NCBI RefSeq assembly: GCF_013184525.1
Contig: NZ_JAAOIZ010000003.1
Span: forward strand, 186,001-250,000
Length of the DNA stretch: 64,000 nt
Direction of reading: 5' to 3'
Source: Chryseobacterium sp. LAM-KRS1
GTDB lineage: Bacteria > Bacteroidota > Bacteroidia > Flavobacteriales > Weeksellaceae
A program made the translations under genes and the position numbers. The notes under the pieces are model-generated. The model did not search any database. It was not told the origin of the DNA and worked only from the letters and a program-made list of their open reading frames with translations. Of this stretch, positions 34,331 to 43,670 are shown one piece after another (within the stretch, counting starts at the first letter, position 1; every line of letters begins with the position of its first letter).

Positions 34331-36946
34331 TTATAAGCTCTTCAGCTTCTCTTCCAAAATAGCAATTTTATCCTGTGCATCTTTCTGTTTCTTACGCTCC
34401 GCTTCTACAACTTCTGCTTTAGCATTGGCAACAAATTTTTCGTTGGAGAGCTTTTTTTCTACAGAAATTAAAAATCCTTTCAAATACTTTATTTCGTCTT
34501 CTGTTTTTGTTTTCTCTTCAGCAAGATCCAGGTTTTCGCTCAATGGAATGGACACTTCGGTAGAACCTACCAGGAATGTAAAACTTGGTTTATTTGTTTT
34601 TTCACCAAAATAAATGCCTGAAATATTCGCCAGTTTTCTGATAACAGCTTCATTGGCAAACTCTGAAGAACCCGTATAAATTTCAGCTGCCTCTTTAGGA
34701 GAAATCCCCTTCGTCTGGCGATAGTTTCTAACTCCTGAAATAAGTTCCTGAGCCATTTCAAAGTTTTTGATAATAGTCTCATTAAATTCTCCTGCTTTTT
34801 TCTGCTGAGAGATAATCAACGCTTCCTCTATACTTCTTTCCGAAATCGTCTGCCATAATTCTTCCGTAAGGAATGGCATAAAAGGATGAAGTAATTTCAT
34901 TAATTCTTCAAAGAAATAAATAGTCTTTTCGTATACTTCTCTCGAAATCCCTTCACCATAATTAGGTTTGATAGCCTCCAGGTACCACGAACAGAAATCA
35001 TCCCAGATTAACTTATAAACCAAATGCAAAGCATCAGAAATTCTGAATTTCTCAAACTGATCATTAATTTCAGCAATCGCTTTGTTCAATTTATTTTCGA
35101 ACCACTCTATTGTCTGGTTTTCCGTTACGTTAGCCGGTTTATCTTCATGATTCCACATATTGATTAATCGGAAAGCACTCCAGATCTTGGTCATGAAATT
35201 TCTCCCCTGAAGCATAAGATCTTCATCAAAAAGGAGATCATTTCCCGCAGCAGCACTTAGTAAGATTCCAACACGCACACCATCAGCACCATATTTATCA
35301 ATTAATTCCAAAGGATCCGGCGAGTTTCCTAAAGATTTCGACATCTTTCTTCTTTGCTTATCTCTAACAATACCGGTAAAATAAACGTTTTTAAAAGGAA
35401 CTGTCTTTTTATATTCTAATCCGGCCATGATCATTCTCGCTACCCAGAAGAAAATAATATCCGGACCTGTTACCAGATCAGAAGTAGGATAATAATACTG
35501 AATATCTTTATTTTCAGGATCAAGAAGCCCGTCAAATACAGACATAGGCCATAACCATGATGAGAACCAGGTATCTAAAGCATCCTGATCTTGTGTAAGG
35601 TTTTCAGCTGTAAGATTTTGGTCCCCTGTTTTTTGTTTTGCTAATTCTAAAGCTTCTTCTTTTGTTTCTGCAACTACAAAATCTTCATCTCCGCTTCCAT
35701 AATAATAAGCAGGGATCTGCTGCCCCCACCAAAGCTGGCGGGAAATATTCCAGTCACGGATGTTTTCCATCCAATGTTTATAGGTATTTTTGAATTTTTC
35801 TGGATAAAACTTAATTTCATCGTCCATTACTACATCCAAAGCAGGCTGAGCAAGCTCAGACATTTTCAGGAACCATTGAACAGAAATTTTAGGCTCGATC
35901 ACTGCTCCTGTTCTTTCAGAAGTACCTACCTTATTTACATAATCCTCAGCTTTTAAAAGGAGATCTTTTTCTTCCAGTTCTTTTGCAATCTGTTTTCTTA
36001 CCTCAAACCTGTTTTTCCCGGCATAATGTAATCCATGCTCATTAAGATTTCCATCATCATCTAAAGCATCAATCATTTTCAACTGATGTTTTTGCCCGAT
36101 CTCGTAGTCATTGGTATCGTGAGCAGGAGTAATTTTCAGTGCACCGGTTCCAAATTCAATATCCACATATTCATCTTCAATGATAGGTACCACACGGTTC
36201 ACGATAGGTACGATCACATTTTTACCTTTCAGGTGAGCATATCTTTCATCATTAGGATTGATACAAACAGCAGTATCCCCAAAGATTGTTTCAGGACGCG
36301 TCGTCGCAACAGAAAGGAATTCTTCGGAACCTTCTATTTTATATTTCAGGAAATATAATTTCCCGTTCTGTTCTTTAAATATTACTTCCTCATCAGATAT
36401 GTTCGTTTTTGCTTCCGGATCCCAGTTAACCATTCTGTAGCCTCTGTAGATCAATCCTTTATTATAAAGATCAACAAAACTTTTAATTACCTGCGCTGAA
36501 AGCTTATCCTCCATCGTAAATCTGGTTCTGTCCCAGTCGCATGAACAACCCAATTTCTTCAGCTGTTCGAGGATGGTTCCCCCATATTTGTCAGTCCATT
36601 CCCATGCATGTTTTAAAAACTCCTCACGGGTAATATCAGATTTATTGACTCCCTCAGATTTCAGTTTAGCAACAACTTTAGCCTCAGTAGCAATTGAAGC
36701 GTGATCTGTTCCCGGAACCCAGCAGGCATTAAAGCCCTGCATTCTTGCACGGCGGACCAGAACATCCTGAATGGTATTGTTCAACATATGTCCCATGTGT
36801 AAGATCCCCGTCACGTTTGGCGGAGGAATTACGATGGTATATGGTGGCTTGTCATTAGGCTCCGAATGGAAAAACTTGTTTTCCAACCAGTAGTTGTACC
36901 ATTTTTGTTCTGTTTCCTGTGGATTATACTTTTCTGAAATCTGCAT
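34331..36946 (-). CDS. valS: Valine--tRNA ligase
   Basis: An 871-residue class I synthetase charging tRNA-Val. The HIGH-type motif PPPNVTGILHMGHMLN lies near residues 41-56. GTDHASIATEAKV and a CP1 editing domain (SVATTRPETIFGDTAV) follow. The KMSKS motif is RRKMSKSLGNSPDPLE, and DALDTWFSSWLWPMSVF is the pre-KMSKS landmark. The C-terminal 60 residues form the ValRS coiled-coil (LAEEKTKTEDEIKYLKGF and on). The length is standard. A -7 box lies 28 nt upstream, and the gene diverges from a DUF1573 gene. Confidence 0.97.
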   Translation of the reverse strand: MQISEKYNPQETEQKWYNYWLENKFFHSEPNDKPPYTIVIPPPNVTGILHMGHMLNNTIQDVLVRRARMQGFNACWVPGTDHASIATEAKVVAKLKSEGVNKSDITREEFLKHAWEWTDKYGGTILEQLKKLGCSCDWDRTRFTMEDKLSAQVIKSFVDLYNKGLIYRGYRMVNWDPEAKTNISDEEVIFKEQNGKLYFLKYKIEGSEEFLSVATTRPETIFGDTAVCINPNDERYAHLKGKNVIVPIVNRVVPIIEDEYVDIEFGTGALKITPAHDTNDYEIGQKHQLKMIDALDDDGNLNEHGLHYAGKNRFEVRKQIAKELEEKDLLLKAEDYVNKVGTSERTGAVIEPKISVQWFLKMSELAQPALDVVMDDEIKFYPEKFKNTYKHWMENIRDWNISRQLWWGQQIPAYYYGSGDEDFVVAETKEEALELAKQKTGDQNLTAENLTQDQDALDTWFSSWLWPMSVFDGLLDPENKDIQYYYPTSDLVTGPDIIFFWVARMIMAGLEYKKTVPFKNVYFTGIVRDKQRRKMSKSLGNSPDPLELIDKYGADGVRVGILLSAAAGNDLLFDEDLMLQGRNFMTKIWSAFRLINMWNHEDKPANVTENQTIEWFENKLNKAIAEINDQFEKFRISDALHLVYKLIWDDFCSWYLEAIKPNYGEGISREVYEKTIYFFEELMKLLHPFMPFLTEELWQTISERSIEEALIISQQKKAGEFNETIIKNFEMAQELISGVRNYRQTKGISPKEAAEIYTGSSEFANEAVIRKLANISGIYFGEKTNKPSFTFLVGSTEVSIPLSENLDLAEEKTKTEDEIKYLKGFLISVEKKLSNEKFVANAKAEVVEAERKKQKDAQDKIAILEEKLKSL

Positions 36947-36974
36947 AAATTCTATTTCTTTAGCTTACAATTTG

Positions 36975-36982
36975 CAAAAATA
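36975..36982 (-). promoter_or_regulatory. Candidate -7 box (TATTTTTG) for valS
   Basis: Minus-strand TATTTTTG matches TAnnTTTG, 28 nt before the valS ATG. No clear -33 TTG at ideal spacing. Confidence 0.55.
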
Positions 36983-37024
36983 GCTTAAAGAAAAAAAATT
37001 TTCAGTATGAATTAAAATAATTTT

Positions 37025-37032
37025 TAACTTTG
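37025..37032 (+). promoter_or_regulatory. Candidate -7 box (TAACTTTG) for the DUF1573 gene
   Basis: TAACTTTG matches TAnnTTTG, 43 nt before the ATG at 37076. A TTC occurs where the -33 TTG is expected. Confidence 0.5.
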
Positions 37033-37075
37033 TTTCTTAAAGTTTATCTAAACAAACATATTAACATTCAAGAAT

Positions 37076-37546
37076 ATGAAAAAATTAATTGCAGGAATTG
37101 CACTATTTGGAACATTTGCTATTGCATCTGCACAAACTATTACTTTTGATAAAACCACTTTCGATTATGGTACTATTAAGCCTAGTGCAGACGGTACAAG
37201 ATTTTTTACAGTAACTAACACAGGTGATAAGCCTTTGGTAATTTCTAACGTAAAACCTTCTTGTGGATGTACAACTCCTGAATTTAGTACAGATCCTGTA
37301 ATGCCAGGAAAATCTGCTAAAATCAAAGTTGGATACAATACGACAATCAACGGACCATTCAACAAAATGATTGAAGTATTTTCTAATGACCCGGCAAACA
37401 GCAGAAGTGTAATTTACATCAAAGGAAATGTAGATGCTAACGCTCCTGAAGTTGCAGCTACTCCTGCAAAGGTTGAAACTGCAGCAGATGCTAAAGCGGC
37501 TAAAAAAGCGGCTAAGGCAGCGAAAAAAGTTGCTGCGGCAAAATAA
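37076..37546 (+). CDS. Exported DUF1573 domain-containing protein
   Basis: A 156-residue protein. Residues 1-19 are a signal peptide ending ASAQ. A DUF1573 Ig-like domain follows, marked by FDYGTIKPSADG, FTVTNTGDKPLVISNVKPSCGCTTPEF and SVIYIKGNV. The pair of cysteines in SCGCT is typical. The last 30 residues are a low-complexity Ala/Lys tail (KAAKKAAKAAKK pattern). The family is abundant in Bacteroidota and has no proven function. The gene is monocistronic, with a strong terminator. Confidence 0.9.
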   Translation: MKKLIAGIALFGTFAIASAQTITFDKTTFDYGTIKPSADGTRFFTVTNTGDKPLVISNVKPSCGCTTPEFSTDPVMPGKSAKIKVGYNTTINGPFNKMIEVFSNDPANSRSVIYIKGNVDANAPEVAATPAKVETAADAKAAKKAAKAAKKVAAAK

Positions 37547-37564
37547 GCTCTACTCAGAAAAAAT

Positions 37565-37597
37565 AAAAAAACCGTCTACATGTAGACGGTTTTTTTA
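37565..37597 (+). terminator. Intrinsic terminator after the DUF1573 gene
   Basis: A perfect 10+10 palindrome (ACCGTCTACA / TGTAGACGGT) flanked by A and T runs, about 20 nt after the stop. Confidence 0.85.
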
Positions 37598-37623
37598 TTA
37601 CATTTATTTCAAATATATAATTT

Positions 37624-38493
37624 ATGGACACCAATTTCTCAGACGATTTTGAAGTAAAAGGAAAATTTTCCATCAAAAAAACCTCAACGGAATACAAGGG
37701 ACCTCTTACTAAACAAGAAGGACAGGCAATGCTGGCTATAGAAAAAGAAAAACTTCGTAACCTTCAGGAGAAGTTGTATGCGGATGGAAGCCAGTCTCTC
37801 CTTATCATCTTACAGGCGATGGATGCCGCAGGAAAAGACAGTCTTATTGAGCATGTGTTTGGTGGAGTAAATCCACAGGGCTGTAATGTAACAAGTTTTA
37901 AAACCCCAAGTTCAAAGGAATACGCCCATGATTTTTTATGGAGACATTATATTGCACTACCTCAAAAAGGAATGATCGGAATCTTTAACCGTTCACATTA
38001 TGAAAGTGTTTTGGTTTGTAAGGTGCACCCGGAATACAACCTCAGTGAAAAAACATGGAAGTCCGTAAAAGATTTTGACGCCAAATTCTGGGAAAACAGA
38101 TATGAGAGTATAAGAAATTTCGAAAAACACCTCTCTCAGAACGGAACTAAAATCATTAAAATATTTTTAAATGTTTCAAAAAAGGAACAAAAGCAAAGGC
38201 TGCTGGACAGAATTAACGAGCAAGAAAAAAACTGGAAGTTCTCGGCTGCTGATCTTCCGGAAAGGGCATTGTTTGATCAATATATGAGCGCTTATGAACA
38301 GGCTATTAATGAGACTTCAAAAGATTATGCTCCGTGGTACGTATTACCTGCAGACAATAAATGGTTTGCAAGAGTAGCCGCTATCCAGATCATTATTGAT
38401 GCATTAGAAAAGATGGACCTTAACTATCCGGCACTTTCTGATAAGGACAAGAAAGGACTTGTTGATGCTAAAAAAGCCCTTGAGAACGAATAG
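37624..38493 (+). CDS. ppk2: Polyphosphate kinase 2 family protein
   Basis: A 289-residue P-loop kinase that transfers phosphate between polyphosphate and a nucleoside phosphate. Walker A is QAMDAAGKDSLIEHV (about residues 63-78). The lid/second motif is FNRSHYESVLVCKVHP. The C-terminus PWYVLPADNKWFARVAA is the usual PPK2 ending. The NRSHYE-type motif recalls the class III enzymes that use both AMP and ADP, but the class cannot be settled without alignment. The start ATG lies 27 nt after a terminator, so a promoter must overlap this short gap. Confidence 0.9.
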   Translation: MDTNFSDDFEVKGKFSIKKTSTEYKGPLTKQEGQAMLAIEKEKLRNLQEKLYADGSQSLLIILQAMDAAGKDSLIEHVFGGVNPQGCNVTSFKTPSSKEYAHDFLWRHYIALPQKGMIGIFNRSHYESVLVCKVHPEYNLSEKTWKSVKDFDAKFWENRYESIRNFEKHLSQNGTKIIKIFLNVSKKEQKQRLLDRINEQEKNWKFSAADLPERALFDQYMSAYEQAINETSKDYAPWYVLPADNKWFARVAAIQIIIDALEKMDLNYPALSDKDKKGLVDAKKALENE

Positions 38494-38571
38494 CATCATA
38501 AACAATGCTTCAACTTGTAAAATTCATATTTTCAAGTCGACATTAATTATCTTAACAGGCTCAGAAATACA

Positions 38572-38595
38572 AAAGCGGGGAATAATCCCCGCTTT
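38572..38595. terminator. Bidirectional intrinsic terminator between ppk2 and rnpB
   Basis: The stem AAAGCGGGG / CCCCGCTTT with a 6-nt loop carries A/T on both sides. It can end ppk2 (plus) and rnpB (minus). Confidence 0.85.
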
Positions 38596-38625
38596 ATTTA
38601 TAGTCATTTCGTTATCTAAAAAAAT

Positions 38626-38949
38626 CACGAGAAAATCTATAAGCCGGATTTTGTACTTCCTGAGAAGTGCCTGTTATTTATCTGCGTCTTACATTGCTGC
38701 AAAACTTTTGCTGATTACCCCTCGGCTTTCAGAGCGAGCAACTCCTATTTTCATTACTGAAAAGAACCGATATACTTATCATTGCACCGCAAAGAGTTTA
38801 CCTGGTTTCACTACAGCCGAACTGTACTTGCTTTCTGTTGCACTTGTCCTACCCTCACGGGTGACGGATGTTATCCGCTTTGCTGCTCTATGGTGTCCGG
38901 ACTTTCCTACCCTTGCCGAAACAAAGATCAACAGGCCGATTTTCTCGTG
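38626..38949 (-). ncRNA. rnpB: RNase P RNA (bacterial class A)
   Basis: Read on the minus strand from 38949, the sequence carries the RNase P hallmarks. GGAAAGTCCGG is at 38896-38907. GTGAAACC and GGTAAACTC are in the middle. ACAAAATCCGGCTTATAG lies near the 3' end (about 38638-38655). The outer ends CACGAGAAAATC and GATTTTCTCGTG are exact inverses and form helix P1. The RNA is about 324 nt long. It is the catalytic subunit that trims tRNA 5' leaders. Long frames on the plus strand in this region are antisense noise. A terminator follows 30 nt after the 3' end. Confidence 0.95.
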
Positions 38950-39161
38950 GGCGCAAAGATACGAATTAAAGGCTTTACATTATATGTTATGACGATTACT
39001 TATAAGCCTGCCGAACAATACGCTTTCTTAATCAAAGACAAACAATCCGATAAAGCTTAAGTATATGGTAAGTGCCGATTACCAAAACTTGCAATTTATA
39101 ATTCATAACCCTTCACTAATTAGCACATTATTATTATCTTCGTGCCGTTATACATCTAATT

Positions 39162-39653
39162 GTGATTTCCAGAGAAAAAGAATTTGCGCAGCTCATAAAA
39201 GATAATCAGGGATTGATTATCAAAGTTTCGCGTCTTTATACCAATTCTCTGGAAGATGAAGAAGATCTCTTTCAGGAAATTGTCCTGCAGCTTTGGAGAA
39301 GCTATGACTCCTTTAAAGGGAACTCAAAGATCTCCACATGGATGTATCGTGTTGCCTTAAATACAGCCATTACCCTTTTCAGAAAAAAAAGCAAGAGCCT
39401 TCCTACAAATGAGCTGGACATCAATCATAAAGACTTCATTGAGGATGATGATGAAAAACAACAGCAGATTTCACTTCTATACACCGTGATCAAGACATTG
39501 CCTAATGTAGAAAGAGCTATTGTAATGATGTATTTAGATGATTTGCCCTATAAGGATATCGCAGAAAACCTCGGGATAACTGAGGTAAATGCCCGTGTGA
39601 AAATGAACAGATTAAAGAAAACCCTTAAAGAACAGATGGAAAAATATGCCTGA
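39162..39653 (+). CDS. ECF-type RNA polymerase sigma factor
   Basis: A 163-residue sigma-70 family member. Region 2 reads LEDEEDLFQEIVLQLWRSYDSFKGNSKISTWMYRVALNTAITLFRK (about residues 27-72), and region 4 reads LPNVERAIVMMYLDDLPYKDIAENLGITEVNARVKMNRLKK. The start is a GTG at 39162. A weak -7 box (TATCTTCG, 39135-39142) lies upstream. The stop overlaps the start of a membrane-protein gene by 8 bp, the normal arrangement of a sigma/anti-sigma pair, though the partner lacks a recognisable zinc anti-sigma motif. Confidence 0.93.
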   Translation: MISREKEFAQLIKDNQGLIIKVSRLYTNSLEDEEDLFQEIVLQLWRSYDSFKGNSKISTWMYRVALNTAITLFRKKSKSLPTNELDINHKDFIEDDDEKQQQISLLYTVIKTLPNVERAIVMMYLDDLPYKDIAENLGITEVNARVKMNRLKKTLKEQMEKYA

Positions 39654-40320
39654 TTTTGATTTAGACAGCTTTAAGAAAACATGGCAGGAACAGCCTGTTC
39701 AGCAAAAATACGACAATAGTGAGATTCTTAATATGCTCAACAGAAAGTCACGTAACTACGTGAAATATATTTTCTGGATCAGTGTTTTTGAATTTTTACT
39801 TTTCTCCGTAATGGGGCTATTTTATTTCTTTCAGGGAGAAGAAACCAATGGATTCCTCAACGTTTTAGAAAAACTGGGTGCTCGAAAAACTCCCGAAGTG
39901 GAAAACAGTTTTGACAAGATATATCTGATCCTTAAGATTCTTAGTTTACTTGTTACCGCCTATTTTGTCTATAAATTTTATCAGAATTATCGAAGAATAA
40001 AAATCGAAGAAAACCTTAAAGGCCTTATTACCCGAATTATTAAGTTCAAGAAGACGGTTAATGCCTTTATTTTAATCAGTATTGTTTTACTCGTTGCTTT
40101 TACTTCTATTTTTACAATCTTTATTTTTTATGCGTTAAACTCTCAAAATGTGGAACCTGCCAACTCGGCCGTTATCATTTTCATCATAGGGACTGTATTG
40201 AGTACCGGACTGTGTGTTTTGCTGATCTGGTTATACTACAGACTCGTTTATGGAATTATCATGAGAAAACTCGATAAGAATCTTGCACAGCTGAGAGACA
40301 TTGATTCCCTGGAAAATTAA
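39646..40320 (+). CDS. Membrane protein coupled to the ECF sigma factor (candidate anti-sigma)
   Basis: A 224-residue protein with a soluble N-terminus of about 40 residues (PDFDLDSFKKTWQEQPVQQKYDNS), then four hydrophobic helices: about 43-63, 105-125, 145-168 and 175-205. The arrangement resembles single-pass anti-sigma proteins only in location, because it has several helices. I recognise no HxxxCxxC zinc motif. The 8-bp overlap with the sigma gene is the main evidence for a regulatory partnership. Confidence 0.7.
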   Translation: MPDFDLDSFKKTWQEQPVQQKYDNSEILNMLNRKSRNYVKYIFWISVFEFLLFSVMGLFYFFQGEETNGFLNVLEKLGARKTPEVENSFDKIYLILKILSLLVTAYFVYKFYQNYRRIKIEENLKGLITRIIKFKKTVNAFILISIVLLVAFTSIFTIFIFYALNSQNVEPANSAVIIFIIGTVLSTGLCVLLIWLYYRLVYGIIMRKLDKNLAQLRDIDSLEN

Positions 40321-40379
40321 CTTTTCCCAGGCGCTATCTTAGGATTTATTTGTTATTTTAGATCAATAAATCTTTTTGT

Positions 40380-42005
40380 ATGGCTTTATCTTATGTATCC
40401 GGAGCTTCAAATATTCCTTTACTTGGAGAAACAATCGGTAAAAACCTTAAAAGAACAGTTGAAAAATACCCTGATCATGAAGCTTTAGTTTCTGTTCAGC
40501 AGAACTATCGAGCAAGCTACAAAGAATTTTATGACCAGACCACAGCCGTTGCTAAAGCTCTTATTCACTTAGGCACAAAATCTGGTGACAGGATAGGAAT
40601 CTGGTCTGCCAACAGGTATGAATGGGTACTGCTTCAATATGCTACTGCAAGAATTGGCAGCATTTTAGTGAATATAAATCCTGCATACAGAACTCACGAA
40701 CTCACATACGTTCTCAATCAGTCAGAAGTTCGTTTTATCTTTTCTTCTTTATCCTTTAAGACCAGTAATTATAAAGAAATGGTTGAATATGCAAAGGAAG
40801 TATGTCCTACATTGGACGGTGCTATTTTCTTTGACGACAGTTGGGAACAGTTTCTGGAAAAAGGAAATTCAGTTTCCGATGAAACCTTACGAAATTTTGA
40901 AGAAAATATCGAATTTGATGATCCCGTTAATATCCAATATACATCCGGTACAACCGGTTTTCCCAAAGGAGTTACCCTTTCCCATCATAATATACTGAAT
41001 AATGGTTACTTTATCGGAATACGGTTGCATTACTCAGAAAAGGATAGAGTTTGTATTCCAGTACCTTTTTATCATTGCTTTGGGATGGTTATAGGAAACA
41101 TTTGTTGCACTGCACATGGCGCCTGTATTGTAATTCCCAATGAGAGCTTTGATCCGGACATTACCCTACAGGTAGTTTCTGATGAAAAATGCACGTCATT
41201 GTACGGAGTTCCTACCATGTTTATCGCTGAATTGGCAGTAAAAGATTTTAATACATTTGATTTCTCTAATTTAAGAACCGGAGTTATGGCCGGGTCTGTA
41301 TGTCCACCAGAAATCATGAAAAAGGTGGAAAGTCTTATGAATATCAAAGAAATGAGTATTTGCTATGGAATGACGGAAACCTCACCGGTTTCAACCCAGA
41401 CATTAATAGGAACATCTTTGGAAAAACAGGTAAGTACCGTGGGTACCGTTCAGGATCACCTTGAAATAAAAATCATAGATGAGAATGGCAGAACGGTGAA
41501 ACGTGGTGAGCATGGCGAACTCTGTACCCGGGGATACTCTGTAATGCTCAAATACTGGAATGATCCGGAAAATACAAGAAAGGTTATTGATGATGCCCGA
41601 TGGATGCATACCGGCGACCTTGCTGTAATGGATTCTGAAGGTTATATTACTATTTCCGGAAGAATAAAAGATCTCATTATCCGTGGCGGTGAAAATATTT
41701 CCCCAAAGGAAATTGAAGATTTTCTATACACCTATCCCAACATCCTGGATGTGCAGATTATAGGTGTTCCAAGCGAAAAGTTCGGAGAAGAAGTAATGGC
41801 ATGGGTGAAGGTGAGGAATGGCTTTGATGTAACCGAAGATGAACTTCTTAACTACTGTACAGGGAAGATTGCCCATTACAAGATTCCTAAATACTGGAAA
41901 TTTGTAGAAGAATTCCCAATGACGATTTCAGGAAAAATAAGAAAGGTTGAAATGCGTGAAATCTCAGTTAAAGAATTAAAACTAGACCACTTAAGGAACA
42001 ATTAA
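40380..42005 (+). CDS. AMP-dependent acyl-CoA synthetase / ligase
   Basis: A 541-residue ANL-superfamily enzyme that activates a carboxylic acid with ATP and joins it to CoA. The P-loop-like motif YTSGTTGFPKGVTLSH (about 187-202), the adenylate motif ICYGMTETSPVS and the hinge HTGDLAVMDSEGYITISGRIKDLIIRGGENI are all present. The C-terminal catalytic lysine lies in TISGKIRKVEM. The sequence resembles medium/long-chain fatty-acyl-CoA ligases, substrate unproven. It is monocistronic, ending at a strong hairpin. Confidence 0.92.
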   Translation: MALSYVSGASNIPLLGETIGKNLKRTVEKYPDHEALVSVQQNYRASYKEFYDQTTAVAKALIHLGTKSGDRIGIWSANRYEWVLLQYATARIGSILVNINPAYRTHELTYVLNQSEVRFIFSSLSFKTSNYKEMVEYAKEVCPTLDGAIFFDDSWEQFLEKGNSVSDETLRNFEENIEFDDPVNIQYTSGTTGFPKGVTLSHHNILNNGYFIGIRLHYSEKDRVCIPVPFYHCFGMVIGNICCTAHGACIVIPNESFDPDITLQVVSDEKCTSLYGVPTMFIAELAVKDFNTFDFSNLRTGVMAGSVCPPEIMKKVESLMNIKEMSICYGMTETSPVSTQTLIGTSLEKQVSTVGTVQDHLEIKIIDENGRTVKRGEHGELCTRGYSVMLKYWNDPENTRKVIDDARWMHTGDLAVMDSEGYITISGRIKDLIIRGGENISPKEIEDFLYTYPNILDVQIIGVPSEKFGEEVMAWVKVRNGFDVTEDELLNYCTGKIAHYKIPKYWKFVEEFPMTISGKIRKVEMREISVKELKLDHLRNN

Positions 42006-42017
42006 TATAACCATAAA

Positions 42018-42041
42018 AAATGCCCGGCTCTCCGGGCATTT
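42018..42041. terminator. Bidirectional intrinsic terminator between acyl-CoA synthetase and rpoN
   Basis: A 10-bp perfect stem (AAATGCCCGG / CCGGGCATTT) with loop CTCT, with A/T-rich flanks on both sides. Confidence 0.9.
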
Positions 42042-42048
42042 ATATTTT

Positions 42049-43512
42049 TTAAAGTTCTTTTCTTAATCTTGCAACTGGAATGTTAAGTTGTTCCCTGTAT
42101 TTTGCAATTGTTCTTCGGGCAATATTATATCCCTGTTCTTTTAAGATAACCACTAAGGCATCATCGGTAAGAGGCTTTCTTTTATTTTCTTTACTGATCA
42201 CTTCCTGAAGATGAGTTTTAATTTCTTTAGTAGAAACTTCTTCTCCATCATCGTTCGTTAAACTGTCAGAAAAGAGGTCTTTAAGATAAATAATCCCGTT
42301 TGGTGTATCAGCATATTTACTTTTTACTACTCTTGAAATCGTAGAAATATCAAAACCTGTGATATCTGCAATATCTTTAAGAATCATCGGTTTTAAAGAT
42401 TTTTCATCTCCGGTAATAAAATATTCCTTCTGAAACTTTACAATAGCCGTAATCGTCTGCAATAAGGTATTCTGACGCTGGTTGATTGCATCAATATACC
42501 ATTTCGCTGCATCCAGCTTTTGTTTGATAAATAATGCAGCTTGTTTATGCTCCGAAGAGTTTTTATCATGAGAATAGGTGGTAAGGATATCTTTATACTC
42601 CTCAGAAACCCTTAATGTAGGTGCATTCTTACTATTAAGCATCGGAATAACCACTCCATCCTTCACCTGAATTACAAAATCCGGGATAATTTCCTGATTG
42701 ATCGTTATCGTTTGCGTATCAAAATTACCTCCGACTTTAGGAGATAGTTTCGAAATTTCTTCCAGAGCATCTTTCAGATCTTCTTCTTCGATATCATACT
42801 TCTGGATGATTTTATTATAATGCTTATTGGTTAAAGCATCAAACTGATGTCTCAAAATATTAGCTGCTAAAGAAACAGCTTTATCCGAACTTACTTTCTT
42901 CTCGATTTGCAGAAGAAGACATTCCTGTAATCCCCTAGCTCCTACTCCCGGCGGGTCCAGTTTCTGTACATAATTTTCCAGAATATCTTCAGCCTTTTCT
43001 ATAGTTGTATAAATACCCTGTGAGAAAGCAAGATCATCTACAATAGACTTGATCTCCCTTCTAAGGTATCCATCGGTATCCAGATTCCCAATGATATACT
43101 CGGCAATTTTTATGTCCTCAGGATTGATGTTGGCCAGGTGGATCTGTTCCAATAGATAATCGTATAGAGACTGCCCCTCGGTTAGAAGGCTTTCATTATC
43201 GAATTCCTCATCGTCCGCAGAATAATTACTCGAAGCAGTTTTATAGCTTGGCTCATCATCATAGATATATTCATTCACATCAAAATCAGTTTCAATGCTT
43301 TCATTTCCTTCATTCTCATAAGAATCCTCAAGAGAAGCATAATCATCCTCTTTAGATTCCTCCTTTGCGATTTCCAGGGCTGGGTTTTCTTCTAACTCTC
43401 TTTCCAGTTCCTCTTCAAATTCCAAAGTATGAAGTTGAATCAGCTTCATTAATTGGATCTGCTGAGGAGCCAACTTTTGTCCTAGTTTGAGTTGTAAGTG
43501 TTGTTTAAGCAT
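42049..43512 (-). CDS. rpoN: RNA polymerase sigma-54 factor
   Basis: A 487-residue sigma-54. Region I (LKQHLQLKLGQKLAPQQIQLMKLIQL) contacts activators. An acidic region II follows, then the core-binding and DNA-binding domains (LDTDGYLRREI, DPPGVGARGLQECLLLQI). The C-terminal RpoN box ARRTIAKYREQL is near-perfect. It recognises -24/-12 promoters and needs an AAA+ activator. None is in the window. The upstream 158 bp lack a typical -7 box. Confidence 0.96.
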   Translation of the reverse strand: MLKQHLQLKLGQKLAPQQIQLMKLIQLHTLEFEEELERELEENPALEIAKEESKEDDYASLEDSYENEGNESIETDFDVNEYIYDDEPSYKTASSNYSADDEEFDNESLLTEGQSLYDYLLEQIHLANINPEDIKIAEYIIGNLDTDGYLRREIKSIVDDLAFSQGIYTTIEKAEDILENYVQKLDPPGVGARGLQECLLLQIEKKVSSDKAVSLAANILRHQFDALTNKHYNKIIQKYDIEEEDLKDALEEISKLSPKVGGNFDTQTITINQEIIPDFVIQVKDGVVIPMLNSKNAPTLRVSEEYKDILTTYSHDKNSSEHKQAALFIKQKLDAAKWYIDAINQRQNTLLQTITAIVKFQKEYFITGDEKSLKPMILKDIADITGFDISTISRVVKSKYADTPNGIIYLKDLFSDSLTNDDGEEVSTKEIKTHLQEVISKENKRKPLTDDALVVILKEQGYNIARRTIAKYREQLNIPVARLRKEL

Positions 43513-43632
43513 ATTACTCTTTGTGTTTTAACATAAGATATTCCACGAATTTAATCAATTTTTTTTAAAAATTTCATATTTAGCATGATTTTTGCATTAT
43601 ATAATTTAACATAATAAGCTATTATTAAAAAT

Positions 43633-43666
43633 AAAAAAGCCTTAAATTGAATTTAAGGCTTTTTTT
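43633..43666 (-). terminator. Intrinsic terminator of asnS
   Basis: On the minus strand a long stem (AGCCTTAAAT with its inverse, extended by A/T pairs, 3-nt loop) is followed by T-run. It begins just after the asnS stop. Confidence 0.85.
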
Positions 43667-43670
43667 GTAT

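Noticed and set aside
37434-37652. Lys/Leu-rich frame overlapping the DUF1573 gene end
   Set aside because: A frame-shifted reading of the Ala/Lys tail that crosses the terminator.
38459-39060. Two overlapping long frames on the plus strand (177 and 92 residues)
   Set aside because: They lie over and antisense to the RNase P RNA gene; their codons follow the structured RNA and show no protein family.
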